From: an uncultured Geobacteraceae bacterium
Lineage (GTDB): Bacteria; Desulfobacterota; Desulfuromonadia; Geobacterales; Pseudopelobacteraceae
Length of the DNA: 64,000 nucleotides
Reading direction: 5' to 3'
Assembly: GCA_903925005.1 (NCBI GenBank)
Contig: CAIYDX010000376.1
Coordinates: 1-64,000 of the forward strand
The first letter of the stretch is position 1. The number at the start of each line of letters is the position of its first letter. Made by a program: the position numbers and the translations under genes. This document shows, piece by piece, positions 47,547 to 56,279 of this stretch. A model generated the notes under the pieces. That model did no database searches. It was not told where the DNA came from and worked only from the letters and a program-made list of their open reading frames with translations.

Positions 47547-48152
47547 TTAGTGGTTTACAGCGCCGCCCCAGAGCTTTTTCAACCTTTTATCCCGACCACA
47601 TCCGCCCCTGTAATAGCTGTAGCGGAGCGGATTTTTTTTGTAGTAATGTTGATGGTACTCTTCTGCCGGATAGAACTCAGTTGCCGGCGTTAGCTCGGTC
47701 ACAACCTGCTCCCGGAACGGTCGGCTCTTTTCCAGCGCTGCCTTTGACTGCAGCGCCGCCGCATGCTGCTGCTCTCCCCGGTAAAATATCACCGCACGGT
47801 ATTGATGACCCACGTCACAGAACTGCCGATTCGCTACGGTCGGATCGATATTGTGCCAAAATACGGTGAGAAGCGCCGGATAGGAGATTTTGGCCGGGTC
47901 ATACACAACCCGCACCGCTTCGGCGTGGCCGGAACCTCCGGCAGACACATCCTCATACGTCGGGTTTTTCACATCTCCTCCGGTATATCCGGCGGTCACC
48001 GAAACCACTCCGGGAAGCTTGTCAAAAGGCGCCTCCATACACCAGAAACAGCCACCGGCAAAAATTGCCGTCTCGTAACCGGCCGCGCCTGCAGGCATGT
48101 CCGCAGGCATGGCCAGCCACATCCCCGTAAACAACGCAATTATTCTTCTCAT
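47547..48152 (-). CDS. msrA: Peptide methionine-S-sulfoxide reductase MsrA, exported
   Basis: 201 aa with an N-terminal signal peptide (about 1-24, MRRIIALFTGMWLAMPAD to AGA). Catalytic Cys in GGCFWCMEAPFDKLPGV, followed by the family segments GYTGGDVKNPTYEDVSAGGSGHAEAV and EYHQHYYKKNP. Repairs S-methionine sulfoxide in envelope proteins. Pairs with the msrB gene 17 bp upstream. Confidence 0.95.
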   Translation of the reverse strand: MRRIIALFTGMWLAMPADMPAGAAGYETAIFAGGCFWCMEAPFDKLPGVVSVTAGYTGGDVKNPTYEDVSAGGSGHAEAVRVVYDPAKISYPALLTVFWHNIDPTVANRQFCDVGHQYRAVIFYRGEQQHAAALQSKAALEKSRPFREQVVTELTPATEFYPAEEYHQHYYKKNPLRYSYYRGGCGRDKRLKKLWGGAVNH

Positions 48153-48169
48153 GTCGCACCTCCGTACAG

Positions 48170-48721
48170 CTATTTGCTTACTGTAAATTCGAGTGCCGCC
48201 GAATTCATACAGTAGCGCAGCCCGGTCGGCTTGGGACCGTCATTAAAAACATGGCCAAGATGCCCGCCGCAGCGGCGGCACAACACCTCGGTACGCCTTG
48301 AGAACAGGCTGTTATCCGCTGCAGTTGCAATGTTTTCGGGAGAAATCGGAGCAAAAAAGCTCGGCCACCCGGTTCCTGACTCATACTTCTCTTCCGAACG
48401 GAACAGATCCAGACCGCAGCCGGCGCAACGATAGATGCCATGTTCATGATTATTGGCGTATAGACCGGTGCCCGCCTGTTCGGTCCCTTTTTCCCTCAAT
48501 ATATTGAACTGCTCGGGTGTCAGCTGTTTTTTCCATTCAGCTTCGGCTTTAACAATTTTTTCACTCATGACGAGGCCTCTTTTTTCATACGAATACACCT
48601 TTATCAAGCCCGATTTTTCGGAAACGTCAGGTGCATCGCGCTTATCCGCACACCCTGGGGCGGTACTGAAAACAGCCAGAGCCGCCGCAATCAACACCGC
48701 ATATAATCGTCGTATTTTCAT
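48170..48721 (-). CDS. msrB: Peptide methionine-R-sulfoxide reductase MsrB, lipoprotein form
   Basis: 183 aa. Zinc site CAGC and CRRC, catalytic Cys in [13 protein letters not shown]. The first 24 residues are a lipoprotein signal with TAPGC lipobox. A second in-frame ATG at 48568 (Met52) begins a normal cytosolic-type MsrB and has its own AGAGG site; the full-length ATG has AAGGAG. Two forms in two compartments are therefore possible. Co-transcribed with msrA. Confidence 0.94.
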   Translation of the reverse strand: MKIRRLYAVLIAAALAVFSTAPGCADKRDAPDVSEKSGLIKVYSYEKRGLVMSEKIVKAEAEWKKQLTPEQFNILREKGTEQAGTGLYANNHEHGIYRCAGCGLDLFRSEEKYESGTGWPSFFAPISPENIATAADNSLFSRRTEVLCRRCGGHLGHVFNDGPKPTGLRYCMNSAALEFTVSK

Positions 48722-48795
48722 TGTCAGGCTCCTTCATTCATTCTGCATCTACAGCTGGATTATACCACCTGGTTATTCACACCGTGAAGGAATTA

Positions 48796-51318
48796 TTAAT
48801 CACTGCGCCTTGCAAAAAGCACAATCACAGCCGGTAAAGTCACCAGAGCAAACAGGGCTGTGAAACCGACACCGAAATTGGTGGCCCAGCCGATCGAGGC
48901 AAGTGCAGGGTAATCGGCCAACGCCAGGGAGCCGAATCCGGCAATGTTGGTCAGCGCAGAGAGCAGCACCGTCCGCCCGACCTGGATGAAGCGCGATTCT
49001 CTGCCTTGCGGATCATCGGCTGTTATCCGGGCGCTGATGTGCAGACCGTAATCGCTTCCCATTCCCAGAATAGTCACCAGGACCATGGCATTCATGAAAT
49101 TCAGCCCCATCCCGCAGAGTGCCATGATGCCCAACATGGCCACAGTTCCGGCAATTACCGGAAACAGGGAGTAGAAAATCCCGCCGGTAGAATTGAAGTG
49201 AGCCAGCAGCAGAAACAGCACCAGCAGGCCACCGATCAGAAGCCCCCACTGCAAGCTCTGCCTGACCGAAGCGGAAAGTTGCGAGCTAACCAGATCTACA
49301 CCGGTAACTCGCGCCGTGGAGTCGATGCCGGCCAGTTCGTGCAAAAACCGGTTCTGGTCGAAGCCGGCATCCTTGTAATAAAGGTACACCAGCGCGTGAT
49401 AACCGTTTGCATCCTTGATAAGGTGGCGATCCGCAACTCCACGCAAAGGCGAAGCCTTAAGCCGGGCGATAGCCTCTTCCTCAGGCACAGGAGTCAAGAC
49501 GTTGGCGGCAGAAAGTGCAGCAATGAATGGCTGAAATGGTTGCGGTTCAAACCCCTGCCTCTCCAGCGCGCCGTTCAATCCCGTCACGGACAGACCGCCG
49601 CTCTCTCTGCCCAATATGGCCCTGCTGATCTCAAATTGTCGATCCCGTGTATTAATTATTTGCCCCAGCGACGACCAACTGCTGATGCTTCCGGTCTGGT
49701 GCCATCTTCGGACCAACCGGTCAACCTGCGCCGTACGCTGCAACACCTCTGTCAGATTTCTCCCCTCCACCGCCACCAGCAGCTGTTTTGGCGCCAAACT
49801 CAGGTGACGCTCTATTTTTTCCTGAGTCAGAAATGCCTCGGAATGACGAGGTTGAAGGTTTTTAAGTTCACCATCGAAGAAGGTTCGGCTGGAGGCCACA
49901 GCCATAAGAGTAATAACAAGAGCCGAGATCGTTATCACCGCACGAGGAAACCGTCCTGCCAGACGCCAGACGGAGCGCAGACCGAGGCCCGGTATCGGGC
50001 GATAATCCGCTGGAAAGCGGCGTTCCATATAAACCAGCAACGGCGGCAGAAAGAAGAAGGTCGCATAGAGCGTAAACAGCACCCCCAGCCCGACCAGCAG
50101 CCCCAGTTCGTACAGGGCCCGCACGTCGGAGACCATCAGGGCTAAGAACGGTATGGCCGTGGTGGTGGCGGCGGTAAAAAGACGATGACCGGTATCAACA
50201 ACAGCCAGACGCAGCGCCTCGTCAGCCCCCCTGCCAACCGCACGTTCGCTGTGAAAACGGTCGTATAAATGAATCGGATAGTCGGTCCCCAGGCCGATTA
50301 TCAGCGCCATAAAGGCAAAGGATATTATGTGAATTGAGGGAAGCAGCAGTCCGGCAACCCCCATCGCCAGCAGCACACCGACAGCGATGATCAGCGGCAA
50401 AAGCAGCGTGGGAAGGATGCAACGGTAAACCGCATAAAAGATGGCCAGAACCACCGCCAGGGAGGAGAGGACACTGACGATGATATTGAACTTCATCGCC
50501 GCTTCATCCAGCACTGCACTGATATGAGCGCCGGCACAGGAGATGGCGACCGTCGATCCCTGCCGTGCCTGGTTTATGGTCGTCACCAGTGCCCTGGCAA
50601 AGGCCATATCCTGCACCGGGCGGGCCGGTTCCGCGATCATGATCAGCACCTTGCCGTCCCGCGAGAGAAAGTAGGGGGAGGTTGGGTCCAGGTCGAGCGC
50701 CTGGCTGCCGGCCTTGAGTCGCGGCAGAATCAGGTCGCGCAGATAAAGCGGGTCGGCGGCGGCCAGGCCGGTCATGGCTCCGCCGAACTGTCCGGCAAGG
50801 TCGGCCTGGACACGGCGCAGGGAGTCATCCATTGAAGCGGGTGAAAAACGCTGCAGCAGGCCGGGGACGTCTTCCGGCCCGATAAACAACTGCGGACGGG
50901 TCACGGCATAAGCGATGAACGCGTTAAAAGAGGCGCCTTCACTCTCGTCGAAGACTCTCCAGGTGATGCGCCGAAAGGCCGGCTCCCCTCCCACCTTCGC
51001 CAGACGGAGCCGTTCGGCAAATTTCTCTGCCTCGCGGGGGAGCGCCTCTTTTTCCCCATCCAGGAGGAAATAGGCTTCATTGGCGCTGCCGGCCCACTGC
51101 AGAGAGTCGAGGAGCAGTTTCAACGCCGGTTGGCGCGTCGGAAAGAGTTGGAAAATATCGGCGTCGAAGCGGGTGGTGCAGATCACGACGACCGACAGCA
51201 GCAGCGCGATGAAAAAGGCGGACAATACGGCACGAGGTCTGGAAGTGGTTATTCGAAATATCCATTCCAGGTGACAGCGGGTGAGGGAATTGAACTGTGA
51301 AGCCACTCTCCGGAGCAT
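48796..51318 (-). CDS. MMPL/RND-family exporter of the acyl-chain cluster
   Basis: 840 aa. The RND layout is one membrane helix (about 28-50), a large periplasmic loop, five helices (about 270-440), then the same pattern repeated (about 460-835). SFAMALIIGLGTDYPIHLYDR and MVLVTILGMGSDYGLHISAR are the paired GxxxDY motifs that carry proton-relay acidic residues in MMPL/HpnN-like lipid exporters. Aryl-polyene clusters carry an equivalent MMPL protein, which is taken to move the finished lipid out of the inner membrane. Last gene of the visible cluster, 6 bp after the lipoprotein gene. Confidence 0.88.
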   Translation of the reverse strand: MLRRVASQFNSLTRCHLEWIFRITTSRPRAVLSAFFIALLLSVVVICTTRFDADIFQLFPTRQPALKLLLDSLQWAGSANEAYFLLDGEKEALPREAEKFAERLRLAKVGGEPAFRRITWRVFDESEGASFNAFIAYAVTRPQLFIGPEDVPGLLQRFSPASMDDSLRRVQADLAGQFGGAMTGLAAADPLYLRDLILPRLKAGSQALDLDPTSPYFLSRDGKVLIMIAEPARPVQDMAFARALVTTINQARQGSTVAISCAGAHISAVLDEAAMKFNIIVSVLSSLAVVLAIFYAVYRCILPTLLLPLIIAVGVLLAMGVAGLLLPSIHIISFAFMALIIGLGTDYPIHLYDRFHSERAVGRGADEALRLAVVDTGHRLFTAATTTAIPFLALMVSDVRALYELGLLVGLGVLFTLYATFFFLPPLLVYMERRFPADYRPIPGLGLRSVWRLAGRFPRAVITISALVITLMAVASSRTFFDGELKNLQPRHSEAFLTQEKIERHLSLAPKQLLVAVEGRNLTEVLQRTAQVDRLVRRWHQTGSISSWSSLGQIINTRDRQFEISRAILGRESGGLSVTGLNGALERQGFEPQPFQPFIAALSAANVLTPVPEEEAIARLKASPLRGVADRHLIKDANGYHALVYLYYKDAGFDQNRFLHELAGIDSTARVTGVDLVSSQLSASVRQSLQWGLLIGGLLVLFLLLAHFNSTGGIFYSLFPVIAGTVAMLGIMALCGMGLNFMNAMVLVTILGMGSDYGLHISARITADDPQGRESRFIQVGRTVLLSALTNIAGFGSLALADYPALASIGWATNFGVGFTALFALVTLPAVIVLFARRSD

Positions 51319-51324
51319 CAGGCT

Positions 51325-52017
51325 CTACAATCCCTTGATGTCGGAAAGCGGTACGATCGTCAACCCATCGAGATGCGGCACGAAAACGGCATCATCAAGA
51401 GGAGAGTTGACCTCAGGCTCATCAAGTGTAATCCGGATACGGTCGCCTTGCCCGCTCAGCAGATCGAGTTCAGCTGCAACCGGAACACCGTTGACGGCAA
51501 GATACTTGCCGTAATGCACATGATCGCCGGCTGAGGACTCCTTGGATATGACCAGACCATTTTCAAAGGTCACCTTTTCAGAAAACCTCAGTTTGCTCAT
51601 ACGTTCCACCGTGCCGTTCAGAGGTTTCTCCTCACGAGAGTCGGCATCCATAACCCAGCGCATCAAACTCCACCCCTGCAGGCCACCCTTGTCCGGCAGC
51701 TCGTCAAAACGCCCCGCATAGGCCGTTGACCGGGAGGGGTAAACCAGCGTGATCCGGTCTCCCAGAGCAAACGCCTCCATCATGGTCGTACCGAACGGCG
51801 AGAGCACCACCAGGTGAAGTCTATCGGGGCGACGAAAGACCAGATAGCCGCTCCCTGACATATTGCCGTCAGCGGCATTGACCGAAAGTGACACGGCGGA
51901 TGAGAGAGTCTCCACGACCGCACCGGGATGATAATCAATGGGGGGAGCCTTAATGGTGGCACAGGCGGTGATCAGCAGTAACGGCAACAGATATTTTAAC
52001 AATCTATAAAACGACAT
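51325..52017 (-). CDS. LolB-like/DUF-type outer-membrane lipoprotein of the cluster
   Basis: 230 aa from ATG 52017 (MSFYRLLKYLLPLLLITAC, lipobox ITAC). The longer frame is repeat-derived sequence. The mature part is beta-rich (SGSGYLVFRRPDRLHLVVLSPFGTTMMEAFALGDRITLVYPS), resembling the LolB/LolA half-barrel and the lipoproteins found in aryl-polyene clusters. Likely accepts or inserts the exported lipid at the outer membrane together with the LolA-like and MMPL proteins. Family assignment is by pattern and context only. Confidence 0.7.
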   Translation of the reverse strand: MSFYRLLKYLLPLLLITACATIKAPPIDYHPGAVVETLSSAVSLSVNAADGNMSGSGYLVFRRPDRLHLVVLSPFGTTMMEAFALGDRITLVYPSRSTAYAGRFDELPDKGGLQGWSLMRWVMDADSREEKPLNGTVERMSKLRFSEKVTFENGLVISKESSAGDHVHYGKYLAVNGVPVAAELDLLSGQGDRIRITLDEPEVNSPLDDAVFVPHLDGLTIVPLSDIKGL

Positions 52018-52050
52018 AGTCTTATCTTTCTTGACGCTTAAATCAAAATC

Positions 52051-52185
52051 GGCATTTGAACCGCAAAGGCGCAAAGAACGCAAAGCAAACAGTACATATA
52101 ACGAAAAAAACTTCTTATCCAAACTGATTATAGAATTCTTGTCAAAACTCTAATTTCTTTGCGAACTTTGCGTCTTTGCGGTAAT
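52051..52185. repeat. ACCGCAAAG-ended dispersed repeat, copy B
   Basis: About 135 bp, reverse orientation relative to 10992-11129: starts GGCATTTGAACCGCAAAGG and ends TTTGCGTCTTTGCGGTAAT. It sits in the 193 bp gap between the LolA-like gene and the lipoprotein gene, the only wide gap in this otherwise coupled part of the cluster. Confidence 0.8.
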
Positions 52186-52210
52186 AAACCGCTTTTGGGG
52201 GTTAAACGAT

Positions 52211-52831
52211 CTATTCCAGCCGAAAATCCCGCTCGGTCAGGCCAACGTTGCGCCGCAGCTTTTTCAGGGTCATGGTTGCCCGGTCGCCGTTCCGTTCGGT
52301 GATGACCAGGCGCTTGATAGTGCCATCCTCCAGAAAAACGATGGCAATATCCTTGACCCCCCCTTTGCCCAGCGGGGCAATCGTCACGGTATAGACGGAA
52401 TTGGTCAGGTCGGCCTGCACCGCCACGCTGTCCGGCAGCGACGTGATCGGGGATGTCAGCCTGGAAAACCACTGTTTCAACCCCTGCTCCGGCGGGAGCG
52501 CGATTCTGGCCGGCGTTTTGTCCCTGCCGGCAACCTGTTCGATGACACTGTCCCGCAGCAGCATGCGACTGCTGAAGGGGGGGGCAATCTCCATGAAAAA
52601 CAGATCCGGCTTTCTGAAACGGAGCGAGCCGTTCATCACCATGGTCCGCTTCATCAGAAAAAGCCGTTTTTCCTGGGTTATATCTGCTGTAAAATCGGAA
52701 ATGCCGGCAAAGCCGCGGCGCAGGGCCTCCAACCCCTCAACGGGGGATATTGCCTGGGCATAACAGGGGGATGTGACCAGCAGGAGCGTCAACAGCAATG
52801 GAAAGAACAGCTGAACTTGCTTCATCGGCAT
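52211..52831 (-). CDS. LolA-like periplasmic lipid carrier of the cluster
   Basis: 206 aa from ATG 52831 (overlapping the dehydratase stop as TGATG). Signal peptide about 1-26, ending CYAQA. The mature part has the outer-membrane-lipoprotein-carrier pattern: GFAGISDFTADITQEKRLFLMKRTMVMNGSLRFRKPDLFFMEIAPPFSSRMLL, and DIAIVFLEDGTIKRLVITER near the end. APE-type clusters encode a LolA homologue that is thought to ferry the product across the periplasm. Confidence 0.85.
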   Translation of the reverse strand: MPMKQVQLFFPLLLTLLLVTSPCYAQAISPVEGLEALRRGFAGISDFTADITQEKRLFLMKRTMVMNGSLRFRKPDLFFMEIAPPFSSRMLLRDSVIEQVAGRDKTPARIALPPEQGLKQWFSRLTSPITSLPDSVAVQADLTNSVYTVTIAPLGKGGVKDIAIVFLEDGTIKRLVITERNGDRATMTLKKLRRNVGLTERDFRLE

Positions 52832-53241
52832 CACGGCTTACCCACCCCCAGCGTCAGCTGTACGGAGAGAAGCCGCTCCGTACACTGTATAACATCACCG
52901 TCGATCATGAACAGACGTCCGAAAGATTTTACTACCCTGGCTGAAATGATCAGAATACTCCCTACTGAAGCCTGGGCCGAAAATTCGGCATGATCGATCG
53001 ACGCCAGAAAACCCTCCTCGTCGCCCGCCTGCGCAACGGTAATACCGGCTAACTGGGCAACAGCTTCAACCATCAAAATCTGGGAAAAACCGTGGGCCGC
53101 ACTCACGCCGGTCATGGCAACCGCTCGTTTCCCCTGTTCCAGCTCGATTATCCGGTCAAGGAACAGAAAGGGGTAGCGGTGAGGCAGATAATGTGCCGGA
53201 TCGGAATTAAACAGAAAGGCCTCCGCTGAACCTGATGGCAT
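52831..53241 (-). CDS. FabZ-like 3-hydroxyacyl-ACP dehydratase of the cluster
   Basis: 136 aa from ATG 53241 (MPSGSAEAFLFN), with GGAAGGG upstream; overlaps the CLF gene by 35 bp. Hotdog fold with YLPHRYPFLFLDRI (His21) and ILMVEAVAQLAG (Glu59), the catalytic pair of FabZ-type enzymes. Removes water from 3-hydroxyacyl-ACP to leave a trans double bond. No enoyl reductase is visible in the cluster, so a conjugated or unsaturated chain is plausible. Confidence 0.88.
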   Translation of the reverse strand: MPSGSAEAFLFNSDPAHYLPHRYPFLFLDRIIELEQGKRAVAMTGVSAAHGFSQILMVEAVAQLAGITVAQAGDEEGFLASIDHAEFSAQASVGSILIISARVVKSFGRLFMIDGDVIQCTERLLSVQLTLGVGKP

Positions 53242-54250
53242 AATACGGCCCTTCCGGCGAAGCGGCCAGGTGCAATCCATGTTGACCGGGGCCGAGAGAA
53301 GCCAGCATGGCGGCCATCGCAGTGCCTCCCATCGCCAGAGAGCGGCCTATGACGCGCGCCGTATCCAGCGAAGGGATTCCGGCAACACGTTCATTGAGTC
53401 CCGGAAGGAGAGTTGCCGTACCCGAAAGTGATACCAGCTCCGATGCAGCGGAATCCTCCAGAAGCAGATCAACCCCTTCCCGTTCGCGACCGGGGAGGAG
53501 CAGACCGACCGTGCGGATGGCATTGGGAATTCCCTTGACCAGTGCGCCCCGGCCGACGGCATGCCCGGCTCTCTCCAGGACCAGCAGACCGCACCCCTCG
53601 CCAAACGCGCCGGCATAACCGCGCAACTGGCCGACGGCGGCAAAGCCGGAGAGCATCAACGGCGTAAGGTCATCGACTCCGCCGGTAAGCATGATGTCGG
53701 CACGCCCCTCCATGATGAAACGGCAGGCCATCATAAAAGCCGATTCCGCGGAGCAGAAACGCTGCACCTGGGTCACATTGGGGCCTTTCAGACCATGTTC
53801 GATGGAGACATTGCTGGCAGCGGCATTGGAAACCGTGTTGGGAAACAGTATCGGAGACATCCCTTCAACGCCAGCGGCAAAATACCCGGCAAGAAACTCG
53901 GCTGAATTAGCCACTCCGCCAAAACCGCAGCCAAGTGCAATACCGATCCGTTCCGGCGGAAGGGTACTGCTATCGACACCGGCATCCTTTAGGGCCAGGC
54001 CGGCTGCAGCCACGGCAAACTGGCTGCAGCGATCAAGCTTGCGGGCCTTTAATGGGGGGATAAAGTCGGTCGCTTTAAAACCGAGCGCCTTGCCCCAACG
54101 ACCGCTGTTTCCTCCGGCATGTTCGGCCGGAACCGGTGTTAGGGCATCCCGGCCTGATCGGATCAATTCAAGAACCGGCTCCAGGCCGATGCCGGCGGAG
54201 GTAACAGCCGAATATCCGGTGATAACTATATCGGTCAGAGGAACGTTCAT
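53207..54250 (-). CDS. Ketosynthase-like chain-length factor
   Basis: 347 aa, short for a ketosynthase (about 400). Thiolase fold of the KS family (ITGYSAVTSAGIG, LGCGFGGVANSAEF). A Cys166 sits at the nucleophile position (RFCSAESA), but the HGTGT and GHxxGAAG motifs that carry the two catalytic His are missing (the latter reads RVIGRSLAMGGTAMAAML). This fits a CLF partner that sets chain length in a heterodimer with the full KS encoded next to it (overlap 4 bp). An independent activity is unlikely. Confidence 0.82.
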   Translation of the reverse strand: MNVPLTDIVITGYSAVTSAGIGLEPVLELIRSGRDALTPVPAEHAGGNSGRWGKALGFKATDFIPPLKARKLDRCSQFAVAAAGLALKDAGVDSSTLPPERIGIALGCGFGGVANSAEFLAGYFAAGVEGMSPILFPNTVSNAAASNVSIEHGLKGPNVTQVQRFCSAESAFMMACRFIMEGRADIMLTGGVDDLTPLMLSGFAAVGQLRGYAGAFGEGCGLLVLERAGHAVGRGALVKGIPNAIRTVGLLLPGREREGVDLLLEDSAASELVSLSGTATLLPGLNERVAGIPSLDTARVIGRSLAMGGTAMAAMLASLGPGQHGLHLAASPEGPYYAIRFSGGLSV

Positions 54251-55452
54251 CGCGACAGCACCAGTGAGGTAATATTGCCGCCAAAGGCAAAGGAGTTGGA
54301 CATGGCCAGACCAGAGTTGTTTGAACGCACTCCGTCATGGCAATAATCCAGACTGCACTCCGGATCGCGCCCCCGAAAGTTGAGGGTCTGGGGAATAATA
54401 TTTTGATTAAGGGCTATCACCGTTGCCAAGGCCTCGATTGCACCGGCAGCACCCAGGCAATGCCCGGTCATGGCCTTGGTGGAGACCAGCGGCACTTTGG
54501 AAACATGGTCGCCAAACACCAGTTTCATCGCATTTGATTCCACCACGTCATTAAGCGGCGTACCGGTGCCGTGGGCGTTTACCCATCCCACTCGCCCCGG
54601 CTCAACTCCACCTGACAGCAGTGCCTCCTGCATAACCCGTGCAGCCGCAACACCGGACGGTTCCGGGGCGGTCATATGCCAGGCCTCCCCGGCAAGGGCA
54701 TATCCGAGTACCGCCCCATAGATCCTGGCGCCCCTGGCGCGGGCATCGTCCTCGGCTTCCAGCATCAGGCAGGCCGCCCCTTCGCCGAGGGTAATACCCT
54801 GGCGGCCAAGGCTGAAAGGGGAGCAGGGGTCGCTATCGACCACATGTAGAGCATTAAATCCGGCAAAGGTCAGCAGGGAAAGGGCATCGCTGCCGCCGGC
54901 CAGCACCGCTTTCTGACGACCGGTGGCGACCAGGTCGGCGCCCCAGCCGATGGCGGTGGCCGAAGACGAACAGGCGGTGGTGACTGTGCCCTGGTAGCCG
55001 GCCAACCCGAAGGTTCGAGCCAGCACCGTGGTGGTGGAATCCGGCAGAACCCCGCGCAGCAGGCCTGGCGAGGCTTTCTTACCGGCAAGTTCTGATTTAA
55101 GCCACTGCTCCGCCTGGAACATGCCGGCGGCGCCGGCGCCCATCGAGACGCCGATTTCATATGGTGAATAACAGCTGGTGACGCCGCTCTTCCTGACCGC
55201 TTCCCCGGCGGCTATTACCCCGAACTGGTCGGAGCGGGAGAGTTTCCGGGCCGTTTTGCCGTCAAAATAATTTTTCGGATCATACCGTTTGACCTGGCAG
55301 CCGATCCGGGAAGGGAAGTGCGATACGTCAAACAGGTCAAGCGGGCCGATGCCGCTGGAACCGCTGAGCAGAGCATCTGTAAACTCCGGTACATTTGCAC
55401 CGCAACCGCAGAAAACCCCCAGACCTGTTATGACCACGCGGCGTCTTTCCAT
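54247..55452 (-). CDS. Beta-ketoacyl-ACP synthase of the cluster
   Basis: 401 aa, FabF-type. Complete triad: Cys161 (TTACSSSA), His294 (NAHGTGTPLND), His331 (KAMTGHCLGAAGA). Condenses malonyl-ACP with the growing chain; the CLF-like protein encoded downstream is its likely partner. The start overlaps the ketoreductase stop (TGATG). Confidence 0.94.
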   Translation of the reverse strand: MERRRVVITGLGVFCGCGANVPEFTDALLSGSSGIGPLDLFDVSHFPSRIGCQVKRYDPKNYFDGKTARKLSRSDQFGVIAAGEAVRKSGVTSCYSPYEIGVSMGAGAAGMFQAEQWLKSELAGKKASPGLLRGVLPDSTTTVLARTFGLAGYQGTVTTACSSSATAIGWGADLVATGRQKAVLAGGSDALSLLTFAGFNALHVVDSDPCSPFSLGRQGITLGEGAACLMLEAEDDARARGARIYGAVLGYALAGEAWHMTAPEPSGVAAARVMQEALLSGGVEPGRVGWVNAHGTGTPLNDVVESNAMKLVFGDHVSKVPLVSTKAMTGHCLGAAGAIEALATVIALNQNIIPQTLNFRGRDPECSLDYCHDGVRSNNSGLAMSNSFAFGGNITSLVLSR

Positions 55453-56192
55453 CAGACAATTCCGCCATCGACGATCAGCGACTGACCTGTTATATAGGAG
55501 GCCCGCTCCGAGGCTAGAAACAACACCGCGGCGGCCACCTCTTCCGGGGTGCCGATGCGGCCAAGAGCCGAGTTTTTCAATATTCCTGACACGATCTCCT
55601 GCTTAAGCCCTTCAGTCATATCGGTTTTGATCAAACCGGCCACCACACAGTTAACCCTGATACCCATCGATCCCAGCTCACGGGCAAGCGATTTGGTGAA
55701 ACTGATGGCCGCCCCTTTGGAGGCAGAGTAGTTGGTCTGGCCGACAGCCCCGCTGATGCCGGAGATGGAAGAGATAGTGACGATAGAACCACTGCGGCGG
55801 GCCAGCATTTTGCGCACACCCCATTTGCAGCAGTGAAACAGCGGATACAGGTTTGAGCGTATCACCTCATCCCAGTCATCGTCGGCCATCATCGCCAGAA
55901 AGCCGTCCTTTATAATCCCGGCATTATTGACCAGCACGTCGATATGTCCGGCATCGAGCGATGCAACGTTAATGACCGCCTGGGCGCCCCCTGTCGTGCT
56001 GACATCCCCCTTAATCACGGCAATCGATCCGGGGAGATCCGCAGCCTCGCCGACAAGAGAGCCCGCAGCCGCGTCATTGTTCAGATAGGCGGCAAATACC
56101 CGCGCACCGCTACGGGCAAAAGCAAGGGATATGGCTCTCCCGATACCGCGTGTCCCGCCGGTTACGACTACTATTTTATCTCTGAATTCCAT
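55452..56192 (-). CDS. 3-ketoacyl-ACP reductase (FabG-type) of the cluster
   Basis: 246 aa from ATG 56192. SDR: NADPH motif TGGTRGIGRAIS, NNAGIIKDG, catalytic Ser in ISSISGISGAVG, YSASKGAAISF as YxxxK, and C-terminal ASYITGQSLIVDGG. Reduces the 3-keto group made by the KS. Followed directly by the KS gene. An 87 bp gap to the upstream radical SAM gene is the first break in coupling here. Confidence 0.93.
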   Translation of the reverse strand: MEFRDKIVVVTGGTRGIGRAISLAFARSGARVFAAYLNNDAAAGSLVGEAADLPGSIAVIKGDVSTTGGAQAVINVASLDAGHIDVLVNNAGIIKDGFLAMMADDDWDEVIRSNLYPLFHCCKWGVRKMLARRSGSIVTISSISGISGAVGQTNYSASKGAAISFTKSLARELGSMGIRVNCVVAGLIKTDMTEGLKQEIVSGILKNSALGRIGTPEEVAAAVLFLASERASYITGQSLIVDGGIV

Positions 56193-56279
56193 CAATACCC
56201 CGGTGTATTTACTTAATTTATTCTATTTTTACCATATCCACCACGAAAGTCCAGCCGAGTGGTGCACACTATTCCAGAA

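Noticed and set aside
52018-52122. N-terminal extension of the cluster lipoprotein (MDKKFFSLYVLFALRSLRLCG)
   Set aside because: It is read through the dispersed repeat; the lipoprotein signal begins properly at ATG 52017.
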